Below are positions 45,482-57,070 of a stretch of 64,000 nucleotides of DNA, in pieces (the stretch's first letter is position 1; each line of letters opens with the position of its first letter). Origin of the DNA: Myrica gale (taxonomy: Eukaryota > Streptophyta > Magnoliopsida > Fagales > Myricaceae); NCBI GenBank assembly GCA_963930655.1, contig OZ005613.1:13028501-13092500 (forward strand). The letters are read 5' to 3'. Under the pieces are notes generated by a model. That model was not told the origin of the DNA, ran no database searches, and saw nothing but the letters and a program-made list of their open reading frames with translations. Made by a program: the position numbers and the translations under genes.

Positions 45482-46083
45482 GGCCCGAAATTTCGAGTAA
45501 ACAAACGCCCTCCAAAGTTGTTTGAGTAAAAGGGAAGTGTTTTCTCCAAGACTTCAACGGGAGCAAAACAAACGCAATTTGCTATCCCAACATTTTGAAC
45601 TGTACCAAATTTAAGACGTTTTTGTCATTGAAACAATCTCTCACATTACCGAAAATACCCCCATCAACATAGGCTGGCCGGAAACCTTCGGAGGGCAAAT
45701 TTGGAAATCAGGAAACATCGTGGTCCCACCGTGCCAGAAAAACAGAAGCGCCTGGCAGACCTCTGAGCAGAACCTGACAAGCATCTGCAAATAAGAAAAA
45801 AAAACATAACGGAAGACAACACTTGGCGCGTAACCAAAGAAAAAGAAAAAAAAAAGACAAAGCATAAGACGCAAAGTGCAATCGGATGCACCTGGCAGCA
45901 AAAGCATGCAGGCGGTTACCAAAAAGCAATAAAAAACAACGAAACCAATTATTGCAATCATTACCCTTAATTAATACATTAACAAATTTAACAAATTTTC
46001 ACAAACCCCAAAAAATTTCAAACTTTACAAGATTCCTAAAATTTTAGGAATATTCTTCGAAATTTCGGCAAACAAATGCCCCC
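45482..46083. mobile_element. Tourist-like MITE, second copy, rearranged left end
   Basis: From about 45570 to 46083 it matches 15090-15593 closely, including the ATTCCTAAAATTTTAGGAAT palindrome and the terminal AACAAATGCCCCC. The left tip is unusual: 45482-45513 is an inverted copy of the normal left end (GGCCCGAAATTTC...AAACAAACGCCC). An extra 50 bp follows before collinearity resumes. Overlapping minus-strand frames match those in copy 1 but lack a known domain. Confidence 0.8.
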
Positions 46084-46639
46084 TTTGTGTAAGAGAAAGG
46101 GGGAGAGGGAAATCGAAATCGGGCTAAGTGTTTCATCATTTTCTTCACCAGTGCTCCACATTATTGCCCACGATTTCCCCTTACAGTGCCGAGTTAAACC
46201 CTAGATTCGAGAATCCAAATGTTTAACACTTTAGTGGAATGTCCACTCAGATTTGAGGAAAATATTTTTGCAAAAATCCAATTAGGTCTGTTTGAAGTTT
46301 CGAAGTCAACGACGCATTTGACGAAAGCTTGTTGTACTTGCAGGAAAAATGGAAATGCTAGAAGGTAGGGACCCGTTTTCTCATCTCATTTATCTAGTCT
46401 AGAGTTTTGGTCTTGTCAGCATTGTGGGTGTAATGTTGATATATGATTTTGTGCATCTTTTGTTCGACAAGCATGAAAAGTAGTGTGCATGACAAAGTTT
46501 TATCTATGCCTTGGTGTCCTTTAGTGCAGACTTTGAGTTTTGTCTTTTGGTGTTGTCGTTGTTTGTTTTTGTCATATTCAATTTGTCACATATTATAACT
46601 GTAGGTCCCTAGGTTTTCTTCAATATATGAACGCACATG
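46084..46639. other. Intergenic DNA, no gene recognised
   Basis: No coding domain is seen. The sequence before the gypsy fragment at 46640 may be degraded integrase-proximal DNA, but nothing can be aligned by eye. Confidence 0.35.
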
Positions 46640-46881
46640 CCATATAAACTGATGGGCACCAAGATGGACAGAGTCCCAGAGATTCATTGCAAGTACCAGA
46701 AGGGTCAATCACAAGATCAAGAGCAAAGAAAATTAAGGAAGCTGTGCAAGGATTGGTGCAATCTACTTGCACCGAGTATGCCAATTTACTTTACAAGACT
46801 CCAACATTCAAGATGAGATCACAAGAAGAAGAATCGATCCTACTTCATGTGATACAAGCTACAGGGGGAGGCACAACCTAA
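46640..46881 (+). pseudogene. Gypsy polyprotein C-terminal tail
   Basis: The open frame reads GHQDGQSPRDSLQVPEGSIT, then RSRAKKIKEAVQGLVQ, and ends ATGGGTT with a stop. The TRSRAKK...EA-GL pattern is the characteristic C-terminal tail of a group of plant gypsy polyproteins, after integrase. A G-rich purine tract (ACAGGGGGAGG) overlaps the end of the frame. The rest of this polyprotein is absent on the left. Element 2 downstream lacks just this tail. Confidence 0.7.
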
Positions 46882-46906
46882 TGTTTAAGCTTCATATTTG
46901 TGAGCT

Positions 46907-47345
46907 TGATGGGCTTTTGTTTTGGGGTTACTGTTCACATGTTATTATTCGCACATACTGTTCACTAGGGGTTAGTCCATGTTGTCCCACATTGCTTAGA
47001 AATAAGGGACACGTACAAATCTCCTCATATATTTAGGATCTTCTTTGTATTATTATGGACATAAAAAAGTTAAAAAGTATAATTTTTCTCTAAGAGAGAG
47101 TTTCTCTTTTAGTTCTCGAGTGAACTAAAGAACGTATCAAAGATTTTTCCATGTGGCGTTCTAACTTCAATCTTGGTTCTTGAAGCAAGATTTCAACAAG
47201 TCAAGATTATAACTATAATCTTGGTTCTTGGAACAAGAGTTCAACGGGTCAAGATTTGTTCCTTGGCTTGATTTGTGGTTTTCTTAGGTCTTTATTCAAA
47301 TTGTTTGTGAGTTCAAGAGGTTTCAATCCGGCGGGTTCACATCAT
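46907..47345 (+). repeat. LTR of gypsy element 2 (left boundary approximate)
   Basis: The right end GGTTCACATCA is followed directly by TTTCGTATCAGAGTCAGG, a primer-binding site close to initiator tRNA-Met. The same end and leader occur in the minus-strand element at 20301-23015. TGATGGGC at 46907 is the best candidate start, but anything from about 46882 to 46910 is possible. A repeated ATCTTGGTTCTTG block occurs twice at about 47170-47230. Confidence 0.6.
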
Positions 47346-47562
47346 TTCGTATCAGAGTCAGGTTCCAAATCAAATCATTCATTATTGTTTAATTCTGTTG
47401 TTGCTTCATTTATCAAAAAAAAGTTGCAGCTAGGGTTTCATTGATTTGTGCCGAATACCAAAAAAAAATTGGCACGAGCTGTTGAGGTATCTTGTGATTG
47501 TATTGATCTTGTTTTTCAAAGTGGCAGAGTATATATCATCTTGGTATTTTGATTTTTGATCT

Positions 47563-47792
47563 CTTTTCCTCTTACAAAGTCTGTAAATTTCGTGTCACTT
47601 TCATTCCTTATTGCTTCTTGGATCTATTGCTTGTTAGGATAATACATGGTATTCCTTGGTTGTGTTATCGTGATATTTTCTTTCCTGGTTGCTTTTCCTC
47701 TCACAAAGTCCGTAAATTCCATGTCACTTTTATTCCCTATTGCTTCTTGGATCTGTTGCTAGTTGGGGTAATACAAGGTGTTCCTTGGTTGA
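47563..47792. repeat. 130-bp tandem duplication in the gypsy 2 leader
   Basis: Two copies of about 100 bp at 47563-47662 and 47693-47792 share TTTTCCTCT.ACAAAGTC, TGCTTCTTGGATCT and TTCCTTGGTTG in order. They lie between the primer-binding site and gag. Confidence 0.85.
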
Positions 47793-48019
47793 GTTCAACT
47801 AGTTCTTAAAGAACTTAAAAGAGAAACAAGAGTGGTAAAAGGCAAGAGTGGGTGAGAATATTATTGGGAAAAGCCAAAAGAGTGCAAACATGAGTACATT
47901 GACCATATTTGAGTGCAAACACGTAAGACATTGTGTGAGAAATTATTTCTAACATTCTTTTGTTTCTATATTTTCAAAAATAGTCTTCTAGGGCCGACAA
48001 AGTATTAAACAACAAAGAA

Positions 48020-48985
48020 GTGTCACTCATGATACAGGCTATACAACAACAATTTGAGCATATGAACATGATGTTTAATGATATTCGGGATTGGATGGAT
48101 AGGAAAGATAGGCGTGCGCGCGTGGGTGCTTCTGATGATGACCAAGATGTTGGGTTTGGAGATGAAGAGGATCAAAGTTCTTTGAATGGTGATGGCAGAG
48201 ACGTGCCAATTAGAGGAGGAAGATGTGGTATTGGTTTCCAACGATATCCGAGATGGCGAGATGGAGTTGACAAAAATCTAGGAAACATCAAGATGAAGAT
48301 TCCATCATTCCAAGGAATGAATGATCCTGAAGCATACTTGGAATGTGAGAAGAAGGTTGAATTGATTTTTGAGTGTCATAACTACTATGAGGAGAAAAAG
48401 GTAAAGCTCGTCGTCATTGAATTTACTTATTATGTTATTATATGGTGGGATCAACTTGTGATGAGCAGAAGGAGGAACCATGAGAGGCCTATTGAAATGT
48501 GGGATGAGATAAAGGTCATCATGAGGAGTCAATTTTTTCAAAGTCATTACTACATAGACTTGTATAAAAAATTACAAAGCCTTACTCCAGGTTATAGAAG
48601 CGTGGGTGATTACTACAAAGAGATGAAGATAACCATGATTCGGGCTAACGTCGATGAAGATAGAGAAGCTACCATGGCGAGATTTTTGAATGGGTTGAAC
48701 CGGAATATTGCCAAAGTGGTAAAGTTACAACATTACGTAGAGTTGGAGGACATGGTGCATATGACAATAAAGGTGGAACGACAACTTAAAAGAAAAGGAA
48801 CTCGTTCACTTCAAAGTACGGGTTCCTCTACGTCATGGAGGTCCAATCGGAAGAAAGACGAAGCAGCTATTGTAAATCCCAAAGCCAAACCACCCAAAAG
48901 AAGAGATGAAGTGTCCAATGCCACCGAAGGTAAAACTGAACCTCAAACTCATAATCATGATATTAAATATTTATGTTGTTTATGA
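48020..48985 (+). pseudogene. Gypsy element 2 gag
   Basis: An open frame of 321 codons starts near the expected gag ATG. Residues about 85-230 match the retrotransposon gag domain (KMKIPSFQGMNDPEAYLECE...YKEM...RFLNGLN). It ends at the zinc knuckle: the frame reads KYLCCL then a stop, where the family has C-x2-C-x4-H-x4-C; the following bases still encode GHIASQ. The premature stop removes the nucleic-acid-binding knuckle, so the protein is probably not functional. It is the longest ORF in the window. Confidence 0.85.
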
Positions 48986-49009
48986 GTAGGTCACATAGCT
49001 TCACAATTT

Positions 49010-49533
49010 CCAAATAAGAGGACCATGATTGTACTGTTGATGTAGAGGTGGAAAGTGAAAGTGAGGATGAGCAAATGCCACCATCTGAGGCCGCTTGTGA
49101 TGATGATGTGAAGTATCTGGTAGAAGGTGAGTCACTTGTGACTAGACGTGCTTTAAGTACCCAAGTCAAAGAGGATGACATGGAACAACAATGGGAGAAC
49201 ATTTTTCATACTAGATGTCACATCAACAACAAGGTATGCAATATGATTATTGATGGGAGAAGTGGTACTAATGTGGTTAGTACTACTTTAGTTGAAAAGT
49301 TGGATTTACCTCTCTTGAAACATCCTCGACCGTATAAGTTACAATCGTTGAATAATTGTGGGGAGGTCAAGGTAAACAAGCAATCGTTAGTTTCCTTTTC
49401 AATTGGAAAGTACAAGGATGAAGTACTTTGTGATGGTGTTCCCATGCACGTGGGTCACATACTTTTGGCAGGTCGTGGCAATTTGATAGTAAGGTTACTC
49501 ATGACGGGTTCAAGAATAGACATTCATTCGTAA
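49010..49533 (+). pseudogene. Gypsy element 2 protease region
   Basis: An open frame of 161 codons contains IIDGRSGTNVVS, the aspartic-protease active-site region. The family form is D-G-G-S/A-x-x-N, and here the second glycine is replaced by Arg. An acidic linker precedes it. The frame is lost near 49500 by a shift; the next segment (49510-49960) is Lys/Glu-rich from a GAGAGAAAAAA-type repeat and re-enters frame before RT. Confidence 0.8.
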
Positions 49534-49628
49534 AAGACAATAAGACCATTACTCTTGTTCCACTGACTCAAGACAAGTGTATGAAGATCAGATGGAATTG
49601 AAAAGAGAAAAGGAGTTGAAAAACACTT

Positions 49629-49765
49629 GTGAGACCGAGAATTCAAGAAAATAGAGTGAAAAGAAAAAAGAGAGTGGAGAGAAAAAAAATGAGTGAAAAG
49701 AAAAAAATGAGTGGAGAGAAAAAAGAGAGTGAAGAACAAGAGAGAAGAACAAGAAAACAAATGAG
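49629..49765. repeat. AGAGAAAAAA/GAGTG simple repeat in gypsy element 2
   Basis: Several copies of a GTGGAGAGAAAAAAxxGAGTG-type unit expand the linker between protease and RT, encoding Lys/Ser/Glu repeats. This is local slippage inside the element. Confidence 0.75.
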
Positions 49766-50501
49766 TTTTTATGCTAAGCCGAGTGATGTCAAGAGTGCTT
49801 TTTATATAAACCAGCCTATGTTTGTAGTTCCGTACAAAGAGACATGTTTTAATACTAACGAACTTGACAAATTTTTGCCTAGTGTTGTTGCTTCTTTGTT
49901 GCAGGAATATGAAGACGTGTTCCCCGCTGAAGTGCCTAGTGGATTGCCACCTATCAGGGGAATAGACACATCAAATTGATTTTGTATCAGGAGCGTCAAT
50001 CCCCAACTGTCCAGCTTATAAGAGAAATCCGGAGGAGACAAAGGAACTAAAAAGGCTAGTTGAGTAGTTGATGGCCAAAGAACATGTGAGAAAGAGCATG
50101 AGTACATGCGCAGTACCATTATTGCTTGTACCTAAGAAGAATGGAACTTGAAGAACGTGTGTTGATTGCAGGGCTATCAACGTCGTTGCGGTAAAGTATA
50201 GACATCATATTTCTATGTTAGATGACATGTTGGATGAATTGCACGAGTCATGTATTTTCACAAAAATTGATTTGAAAAGAAGGTTTCATCAAATTAGGGT
50301 GAGAGAGGGTGATGAATGGAAGACTACATTTAAAACTAAATATGGATTGTACGAGTGGTTGGTAATGCCTTTTGGTCTAACTAATACACCTAGTACATTC
50401 ATGAGGTTAATGAATCATGCATTGCGTGCGTTTATAGGCAGCTTTGTTGTAGTCTATTTTGATGACATCTTAGTGTATAACAAAATCTTAGATGAGCATA
50501 T

Positions 50502-51666
50502 TGTTGGCTTTTGTTCAAAATCGATATTTTGATGATTTCAATAAATTGATTAAGTTTACAAAATTGACATCTTCAAAGACAAAGACATTGTAATTCTTAT
50601 TTTCACTTTTGACAAGAATTTGAATCATACACTTATATATCTTTCAAACGTGTATAAACTATTTTACCTTTTTTTGGAAGATCAAAACGTTTTTAAATGG
50701 TTTCAAAACACCTCAATCAAACTCTCAAACTTTTTATATACTTATGAGAAGTTAGTCTTTAAAATTTGGTGTTTCAAAGTGGTTAAAATCATGGTTTTAA
50801 ATGAATCGACCATGTGCTTAAGTTAAGGTCGACCGGTTGGTGAAGCGGTCGACTAGCCTTCGACTTCTTGGTATAGCGGTCGACCGGTCTATGTTTTGAA
50901 ATAGATCTGTTGAGTTCTGACATTGTGACTGTTGAGGTAGCGGTAACCTGCAACGGTCGATCGACTCTTTTGAATTTTGATAGATTGACCTCTAACGGCT
51001 AGTTTTCTCATGATACCTATTTAAAGCCATCTTTAAGCCCAAAAAATGAGAGAAAACGATCACATATCATTTTTATAGCTTGAGAAATATTGTAAACCTT
51101 CTTATTCCGTATTTCTCATATCATTCACACAAATTACGCTTTCTTATCCTTGTCATTGTATGAAGCAAAGAGAAAGAACTTTCCATTTTCTTATCTACTA
51201 TTTGAGAGAGTTTTATTCTTGTATCTTTCTTTTCAAAATAGGTGATTCCTTTAGTGAGGTTGTTCACTAAAGAAGCTTAGAGAGAGTATATCTTAAGCTT
51301 GGTTGGGTTGTGAGTGGTGAGCCAGAAAATCACTTGGTTTGTCAGTGTTGAGCTCGGAAAAACACTTGTACAGTTTTCTAGCATCTGGAACCTAGGGTGT
51401 ACACTATTTGAAATATTGAGGGAAAACCTCAAGGCTCAATGAAAGAGTTTGAGGGGTGGATGTAGGCGGGTTTTCCAAACCACCTAAATCTTGTATTTGC
51501 TTCTCTAACCCTACTCTTTAAATTTAGACTTATTTACACATGTTCATCAATGTATTTGTGCTAAATTATCATTTACTTTGCAAACACGATTTTGAAGGTT
51601 AAAAGTGAAAAAGTTTGGAATCTCAATTCACCCTCCTCTTGGGTTTCCTTAATCCTAGGAATTACA
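50502..51666 (+). mobile_element. Solo LTR, Sirevirus-like family, copy 3 (in gypsy RT)
   Basis: It starts TGTTGGCTTTTG, ends GAATTACA and is flanked by a perfect 5-bp duplication CATAT (50497-50501, 51667-51671). Deleting the 1165 bp and one duplication restores DEHI-EHLH in the gypsy RT. CGGTCGACCGG-type palindromes lie at 50826-50960, upstream of the TATTTAAA box at 51018-51025. The CAATTCACCCTCCTCTTGGG stretch sits near the 3' end. No internal region remains. Confidence 0.92.
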
Positions 51667-52323
51667 CATATAGAGCATTTGCATTGTGTGCTTGATATTT
51701 TGAGAAAGGAAAAGTTATATGCCAATTTAAAGAAATGTTCATTTTGCTTGGAAAAAAATTGTGTTTCTTGGCTATATTGTTAGCTCAAAAGGAATCGAGG
51801 TGGTTGAGAAAAACGTGAAGGCTATCAAGGAATGGCCCACACCCAAGTCGATCTCGGAGGTAAGAAATTTTCATGGTTTGACTAGTTTTTATCCATGCTT
51901 TGTCAAAGATTTTAGTACACTAGCCGCACCGCTCACTGAAGTTCTTAAAAAATCCATGGGTTTTAAATGGAGTGAGCAAGATCGCGTATTTAATGAGATT
52001 AACGAAAGGTTATGTAGTGATCCTATCTTATCATTAACTGATTTTTCTAAAACTTTTGAGATAGAGTATGATGCCTCAGGAATAAGTATTGGAGTTGTTT
52101 TGATGCAGAAGAAGCGACCCATATCCTATTTTAGTGAAAAGCTAAATGGAGTAGCTTTGAACTACCCAACATATGACACATAGCTTTATGAATTGGTGAG
52201 AGCATTGAAGATTTGGCAACATTACCTGTGGCTGAAAGAATTTGTCATACAAATCGACCATGAGTCCTTGAAGCACTTGAAAGGACAAGGTAAGTTGAAC
52301 AAAAGGCATGTCAAATGGATGAA

Positions 52324-52505
52324 GGGTGGGTTTGTGTTGTTAAAATTTTAGGTATTGGGTTTAGTGAAAAAGTGAAGAGGGAGGTAATTTTTTATATTTT
52401 TTGTAGTGAAAAGTTATGATTTGATGGGAGAGAGAGAGATTATATTGTAATATTTTATTGTGAGAGGGTGTAAAATTTTGCAAAATTTTACATGGCAAAC
52501 GGACC
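52324..52505 (+). mobile_element. AT-rich MITE, copy B (in gypsy RNase H/integrase)
   Basis: A 182-bp insert interrupts the gypsy frame between VKWM and FIEVFPYVIKY. TGAA occurs on both sides and may be the target duplication. Ends are GGGTGGGTTTG and CAAACGGACC, weakly inverted. It matches 157-345 across most of its length. Confidence 0.75.
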
Positions 52506-53254
52506 TGAAATTCATTGAGGTCTTCCCTTATGTAATCAAATATAAAAAGGTAAGGATAATGTTGTGGTCGATGCATTATCGAGAAGGTATGCCCATATCT
52601 TTACATTAAAGGCAAAGTTATTGGGATTTGAGTACATTAAAATATTGTATGTCATTGATGATGACTTTGCTAGTGTGTACGAAGCCTGTGAGAAGGCAGT
52701 GTTTGATAAGTTCTATAGACTTGATGGATACTTGTTTCAAGAAAATAAACTTTGTGTGCCTACTGGTTCTATGAATGAGTTGCTTGCTTGTGAAGCACAT
52801 GGAGGTGGTTTGATGGGTCAATTTGCACGAACACTTCTTTCGGCCACGAATGAAATGTAATGTGGAGAGTGTGTGCTAGATGCATTACTTGTAGGCAGGC
52901 CAAATCTAGAGTCTTACCACATGGCTTATACAACCCTTTGTCCGTACCTAGTATGCCTTGAGTTGATATTTCTATGAACTTTATTTCAGGGTTACCTAGG
53001 TAAAAGACAGGTAAGGATTCGATATTTGTGGTTGTTGATCGATTTATAAAATGGCGTAATTCATATATTGTCATAAAGCTGATGATGCAACACATACTGC
53101 TGATTTATTCTTTAAAGAGAGAGTACGAATCCATGGTGTTCCTCGAAGTATTGTGTTTGATCGAGATGCTAAGTTTCTTAGCTATTTTTGGAAGGTCTTA
53201 TGGGGCAAGTTGGGAACTAAATTGTTGTTTTCAATTACACGTCACCCGCAAATA

Positions 53255-54221
53255 TGTTGGCTTTTAGTCACAATAAATTTTTTGATGATAACAATAGAAG
53301 TAATTGAGAAGTGAAGCAAATAAGATCCAAAATGAGCACGGAGTGATCAAGCAACATCACCTTCAATGGAAGCGCTCTTAAAGTGAAGACTCAAGATACT
53401 AGGGTAATCTTTGTAACTCTAAGACTTCATCTTTAACAAGGATTTGAACCATAAACTTGCATATTTCGTCAAAACTTGCATGAATTATTTTACCACTTAT
53501 TTTGAAGATTTAAACACATTTAAATGGCTTAAAAATATATAAATTAAACTTCCAAACATTTTATATACTTAAGGAAAGTTGGATTTTAAAATTGGGTATT
53601 TTAAGTTGGTCAAAATCGAGTTTTTAAATCAACCGAATCATGGGTTAAGTTGAGAAGGTCAATCGACTGTTGAAACGGTCGAACAGGTAGTTTTAAAAAA
53701 GGTTGAAACGAGCCGTTCTGACCTCTGACATTATGACCGTTGGGTAACGAAAACTTGTAGTGGTCGACCGACTCGTAGCCAATTTTTGACAGATCGACTC
53801 TCAACAGCTATTAACGATTATTTTTCTTATGAGGCCTATATAAAGTCATTCCCACGCCTTTTAAAATACGCAAAAAAGTCTAAAATCATTTTACAAAGAC
53901 AAAGAGTGATAAAAAAATCTTTCAATCCTTGTTCAAACATCATTCACACAAAATCATCACTTTCATATCCTTGTTATTGTATGAAGTTTAAGAGCTAGAA
54001 ATTTCTCATTGTAACTTCTACTCCATCAAGGGAGTTTTAGTGGGCACTTTCATATCCTTGTGTTTGCTTCTCTAACCTTACTGTTTACATTTAACACGTA
54101 TTTAGTTATTGCATCTATACTTGCTTAATTTATTTGCAAACATGTTTCTGGGGGTTAAAAGTGAGAAACTTTGGAAATTCAATTCACCCCCTTTTGAGTT
54201 GCCTTAATCCTAGAACTTACA
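53255..54221 (+). mobile_element. Solo LTR, Sirevirus-like family, copy 4 (in gypsy integrase)
   Basis: It starts TGTTGGCTTTTAG and ends GAACTTACA, sharing the block order of copy 3: an early TTGATGAT block, GGTCGACCGACT-like motifs near 53655-53775, a TATATAAA box at 53837-53844, and the AATTCACCCCC...GTTGCCTTAATCC end. Flanking 5-mers (AAATA, ACACG) do not match clearly, so this copy is probably older or altered. It separates the integrase motifs HPQ and TDGQTEV. Confidence 0.82.
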
Positions 54222-54735
54222 ACACGGATGGACAAACCGAGGTAGTGAGTATAACTTTATCTACCTTATTGTGTACTGCCATTCAAAAGAACTTGAGAAA
54301 TTGGAAGGATTGTTTACCATTTATAGAGTTTGGATATAATCGGACAATGCGTACTACAAATTATTTTTCTCCTTTTAAATGGCTTTAATCCACTTATTTC
54401 TTTGAATTTGTTGCCTTTACCTGATGATGATAGGATAAGCTTGGTTGGCCAAAAGAAGGCTGAATTGGTGAAATCACTTCATGAAAGGGTACGACTTCAA
54501 ATTAAGTAGAAGAATGAGAAGTTTGCTTCCCAAGCAAATAAAGTCCGAAAACGCGTTACTTCGAACCAGAAGATTGGGTTTGGGTGCATATGTGCAAGGA
54601 ACGCTTCCCGACCCATAGAAAAACTAAATTGCACACTTAGGGCAATGGGCCTTTCCAAGTTCTAGAGAAGATCAATGACAATGCTTATAAAATTGATCTT
54701 CCAGATGATAAAAAATTGAGGGCATATATACACGA

Positions 54736-56468
54736 GCTGGGTTTTTTGGTGCAACCCATTGCTGGATTTAATCCAAGCCATGGGTACCCGTGTGGCGCGC
54801 ATGGATCAGGTTAGACCCGGGTCCATGAACCAAGGAGCCTAAGGTTCAAGTTTGACCCGGACCATGACCCAAAATCTGATCTGGTGTGACCCAGACCGGT
54901 TGGTCAATGGATCACCCGGGTTGACCAACAAAAAAATTATTTTTTCTAAAATTTTAAAAGGAAGTGCTAAATGAGATTGTTTATAGTAAACTAATCCATG
55001 ACGCCCCATTGTTAGTAAATGATAATCTATTTTGTTAAGGGTTGGATGAAGCTAAATTAGGGGATTACGATTTCTTAATTTTATTGTTTGTCCTATTTAT
55101 TTCTTTAGAAGATAAATGAGGGTGTATGCAAGATGGGGGTGTTGACTAAATAGAGATGCCGACCTCTTCTAACATTCTATATCATTTAGACAATGATTGC
55201 ACTTATTTAAATAAACACGTACGCTAAAATAGTGAATATTGTGTTTACTTAAAGGTCAAAAGAAAATCAAGAGTCACGAATATTTACATACATATTGTAT
55301 GAGACATGAGATGTATTCGTGACAGATAGTTTCTATTTACTTTTACAAGTTGTTGCGTGGTTACTAAAATTGGATCATGTTTACAAAAGGTAAAAGCTAT
55401 TAATACCTACTAGTGACACAAAATATAATTGTTATATTCGGGTATTTTATTTGATTGACCGTGTCATATTGAGAGGTACCATTAGTAATTCGAAAACCCG
55501 AAACTAGTGGATTTATATTTATATATACATGTGAATTGATTTATATATTTTTTGCTGATTTATTATGCGATACTTATACCCGGTAATTATTATGGACTAG
55601 GCCAAGTTTTGTGTTGAAAAAGGGATTTTACTGAAGGTATGCTTATCATTAAATCAAATTTAATGTATTATCCATTAAATTGTTGATATGTCTATTTAGA
55701 CATTGGGATGTTTGAGGGTGGAAATTTTGGGTATTGGGGTTTGAGAAATATTATAAAGTAAAGATATGTTATGAGAATTGGTGAAAAAGTAAAGAGAGAA
55801 AAGATTTTTAATAAATATCATCTCTCCAAGTAGATAGGATAAGGTCATATATTAATCAAGTAGTCAGTTTTATGAGTAGATATTGATTTAACAAAGACCC
55901 TGAATACTAGACAACGATTATGTACATTGTCAAGCTGTTGTGAAGAACTAAGCGCTAATCTTGGTGCTTAGAATCGAGTATTTGCGGACTGTTCAGAGAT
56001 GTATAAATACAGATATTATTGATAGTTGACCAATATAGAATTTGTGTATGTGCATTGGGTAAAGTTACAAGAGTTCGATGAGTTGTAAGCGTTTTAGAAC
56101 CGATGTCTCCACCGCTATAAGGCAGAATACCTAGAAAGGATACATGGGTATGAGATATCTGTATGAATATTTTTTAGTGCAAGTGAGAGATTGTAAAAAT
56201 AATGCCCAAAAAATCATTTGTCTAAATAATATTTATTTATATGTCACATGTTTATATTCATTTATTGGGTAATATGATGTGACATAAGATGTTACATAGA
56301 TATTATTAGGTGACATTGTAGAAAAGTCATTCCAATGATTAATGAATCAAAAACAGGAAATAGGACTCTTCGGTTCCTTGTTCACTTGATACTTTGTTCA
56401 AGACCAAGATACATATTGATGTACGATAGGCATGCACTCGTTGTTAATGATGTAGTTTGTTTGTCTCT
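54736..56468. other. Mixed intergenic DNA with retroelement-like pieces
   Basis: 54740-54930 is a GC-rich block with repeated GGGTTGACC/GACCCGG motifs, reminiscent of hAT subterminal DNA but without ends. 55700-55830 is related to the AT-rich MITE family. Around 56120-56200 a string reading GGATACATGGGTATGAGATATC and then GCAAGTGAGAGATTGTA resembles the polypurine tract and LTR start of a copia element. No coding domain supports this, so I only note it. Confidence 0.35.
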
Positions 56469-56818
56469 GGACTTTGGGATTATTTTTTGGGATATGTGGA
56501 TCTTTTTTGTGATATGGGGATGTTTGTAATTATTGGTAGGTTCGGTTTGGAAATTATTTTTCTAGGTTGTATTATGCCGAAATGGTTGACACGTTAGGAC
56601 TTTGGGATTATTTTTTGGGATTTGTGGATATTTTTTGTGATCTGGGGATGTTTGTAATTATGGACAGGTTTGGTTTGAGAATTATTCTTCTGGATTGTAT
56701 TATGCCCAAATGGTAGACAAGTTCGGTTGGACATTTTTTGCTTTATATTATGCCCAAATGATATATAGGTTCGGTTAGGAATCTTTTGCTTACATTATGC
56801 CCAAATGGTAGACAAGTT
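56469..56818. repeat. 128-bp tandem repeat, 2.7 copies
   Basis: Units begin GGACTTTGGGATTATTTTTT at 56469 and 56597. A shortened third copy runs to about 56818 and keeps the TTATGCCCAAATG block twice. It lies just beyond the 3' end of the GRF zinc-finger gene. Confidence 0.85.
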
Positions 56819-57070
56819 TAAGAGTTATTATAAGCAATGTTTTGTTGACTCTTCATGTCCAAACATTATATCCACAAAAATGAAATGATTGTATTTTGGC
56901 ATGCATTTCAAACATTCTTACTCTTCTATACCCAAACAAAGTTGGAATCTTCATACAACATTACAAAAACTCCTAATACACTAACAACTACATAAGAAGA
57001 TTACACAAAAATGAGTGTCTTCATACCTATACAATACAAGTTCCAGAGTATGCACAAAACGGACACCAAT

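Larger units (their letters stand above)
49970..54735 (+). pseudogene. Gypsy element 2 RT, RNase H and integrase (broken by inserts)
   Basis: RT starts near 49970 (KEHVRKSMSTCAVPLLLVPKK) and keeps YFDDILVYN at 50455-50480, so the active-site pair is intact. It is cut by a solo LTR after DEHI and resumes at 51672 (EHLHCVLDIL). RNase H includes EYDASGISIGVVLMQ near 52070. A MITE interrupts at 52324. Integrase begins around 52560; the first catalytic Asp is changed to Asn (DISMNFISG), and FDRDAKF keeps the second. Another solo LTR splits HPQ from TDGQTEV. The C-terminal part ends at YKIDLPDDKKLRAY near 54735, where the element is truncated. Several stops also occur. No 3' LTR follows. Confidence 0.9.
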
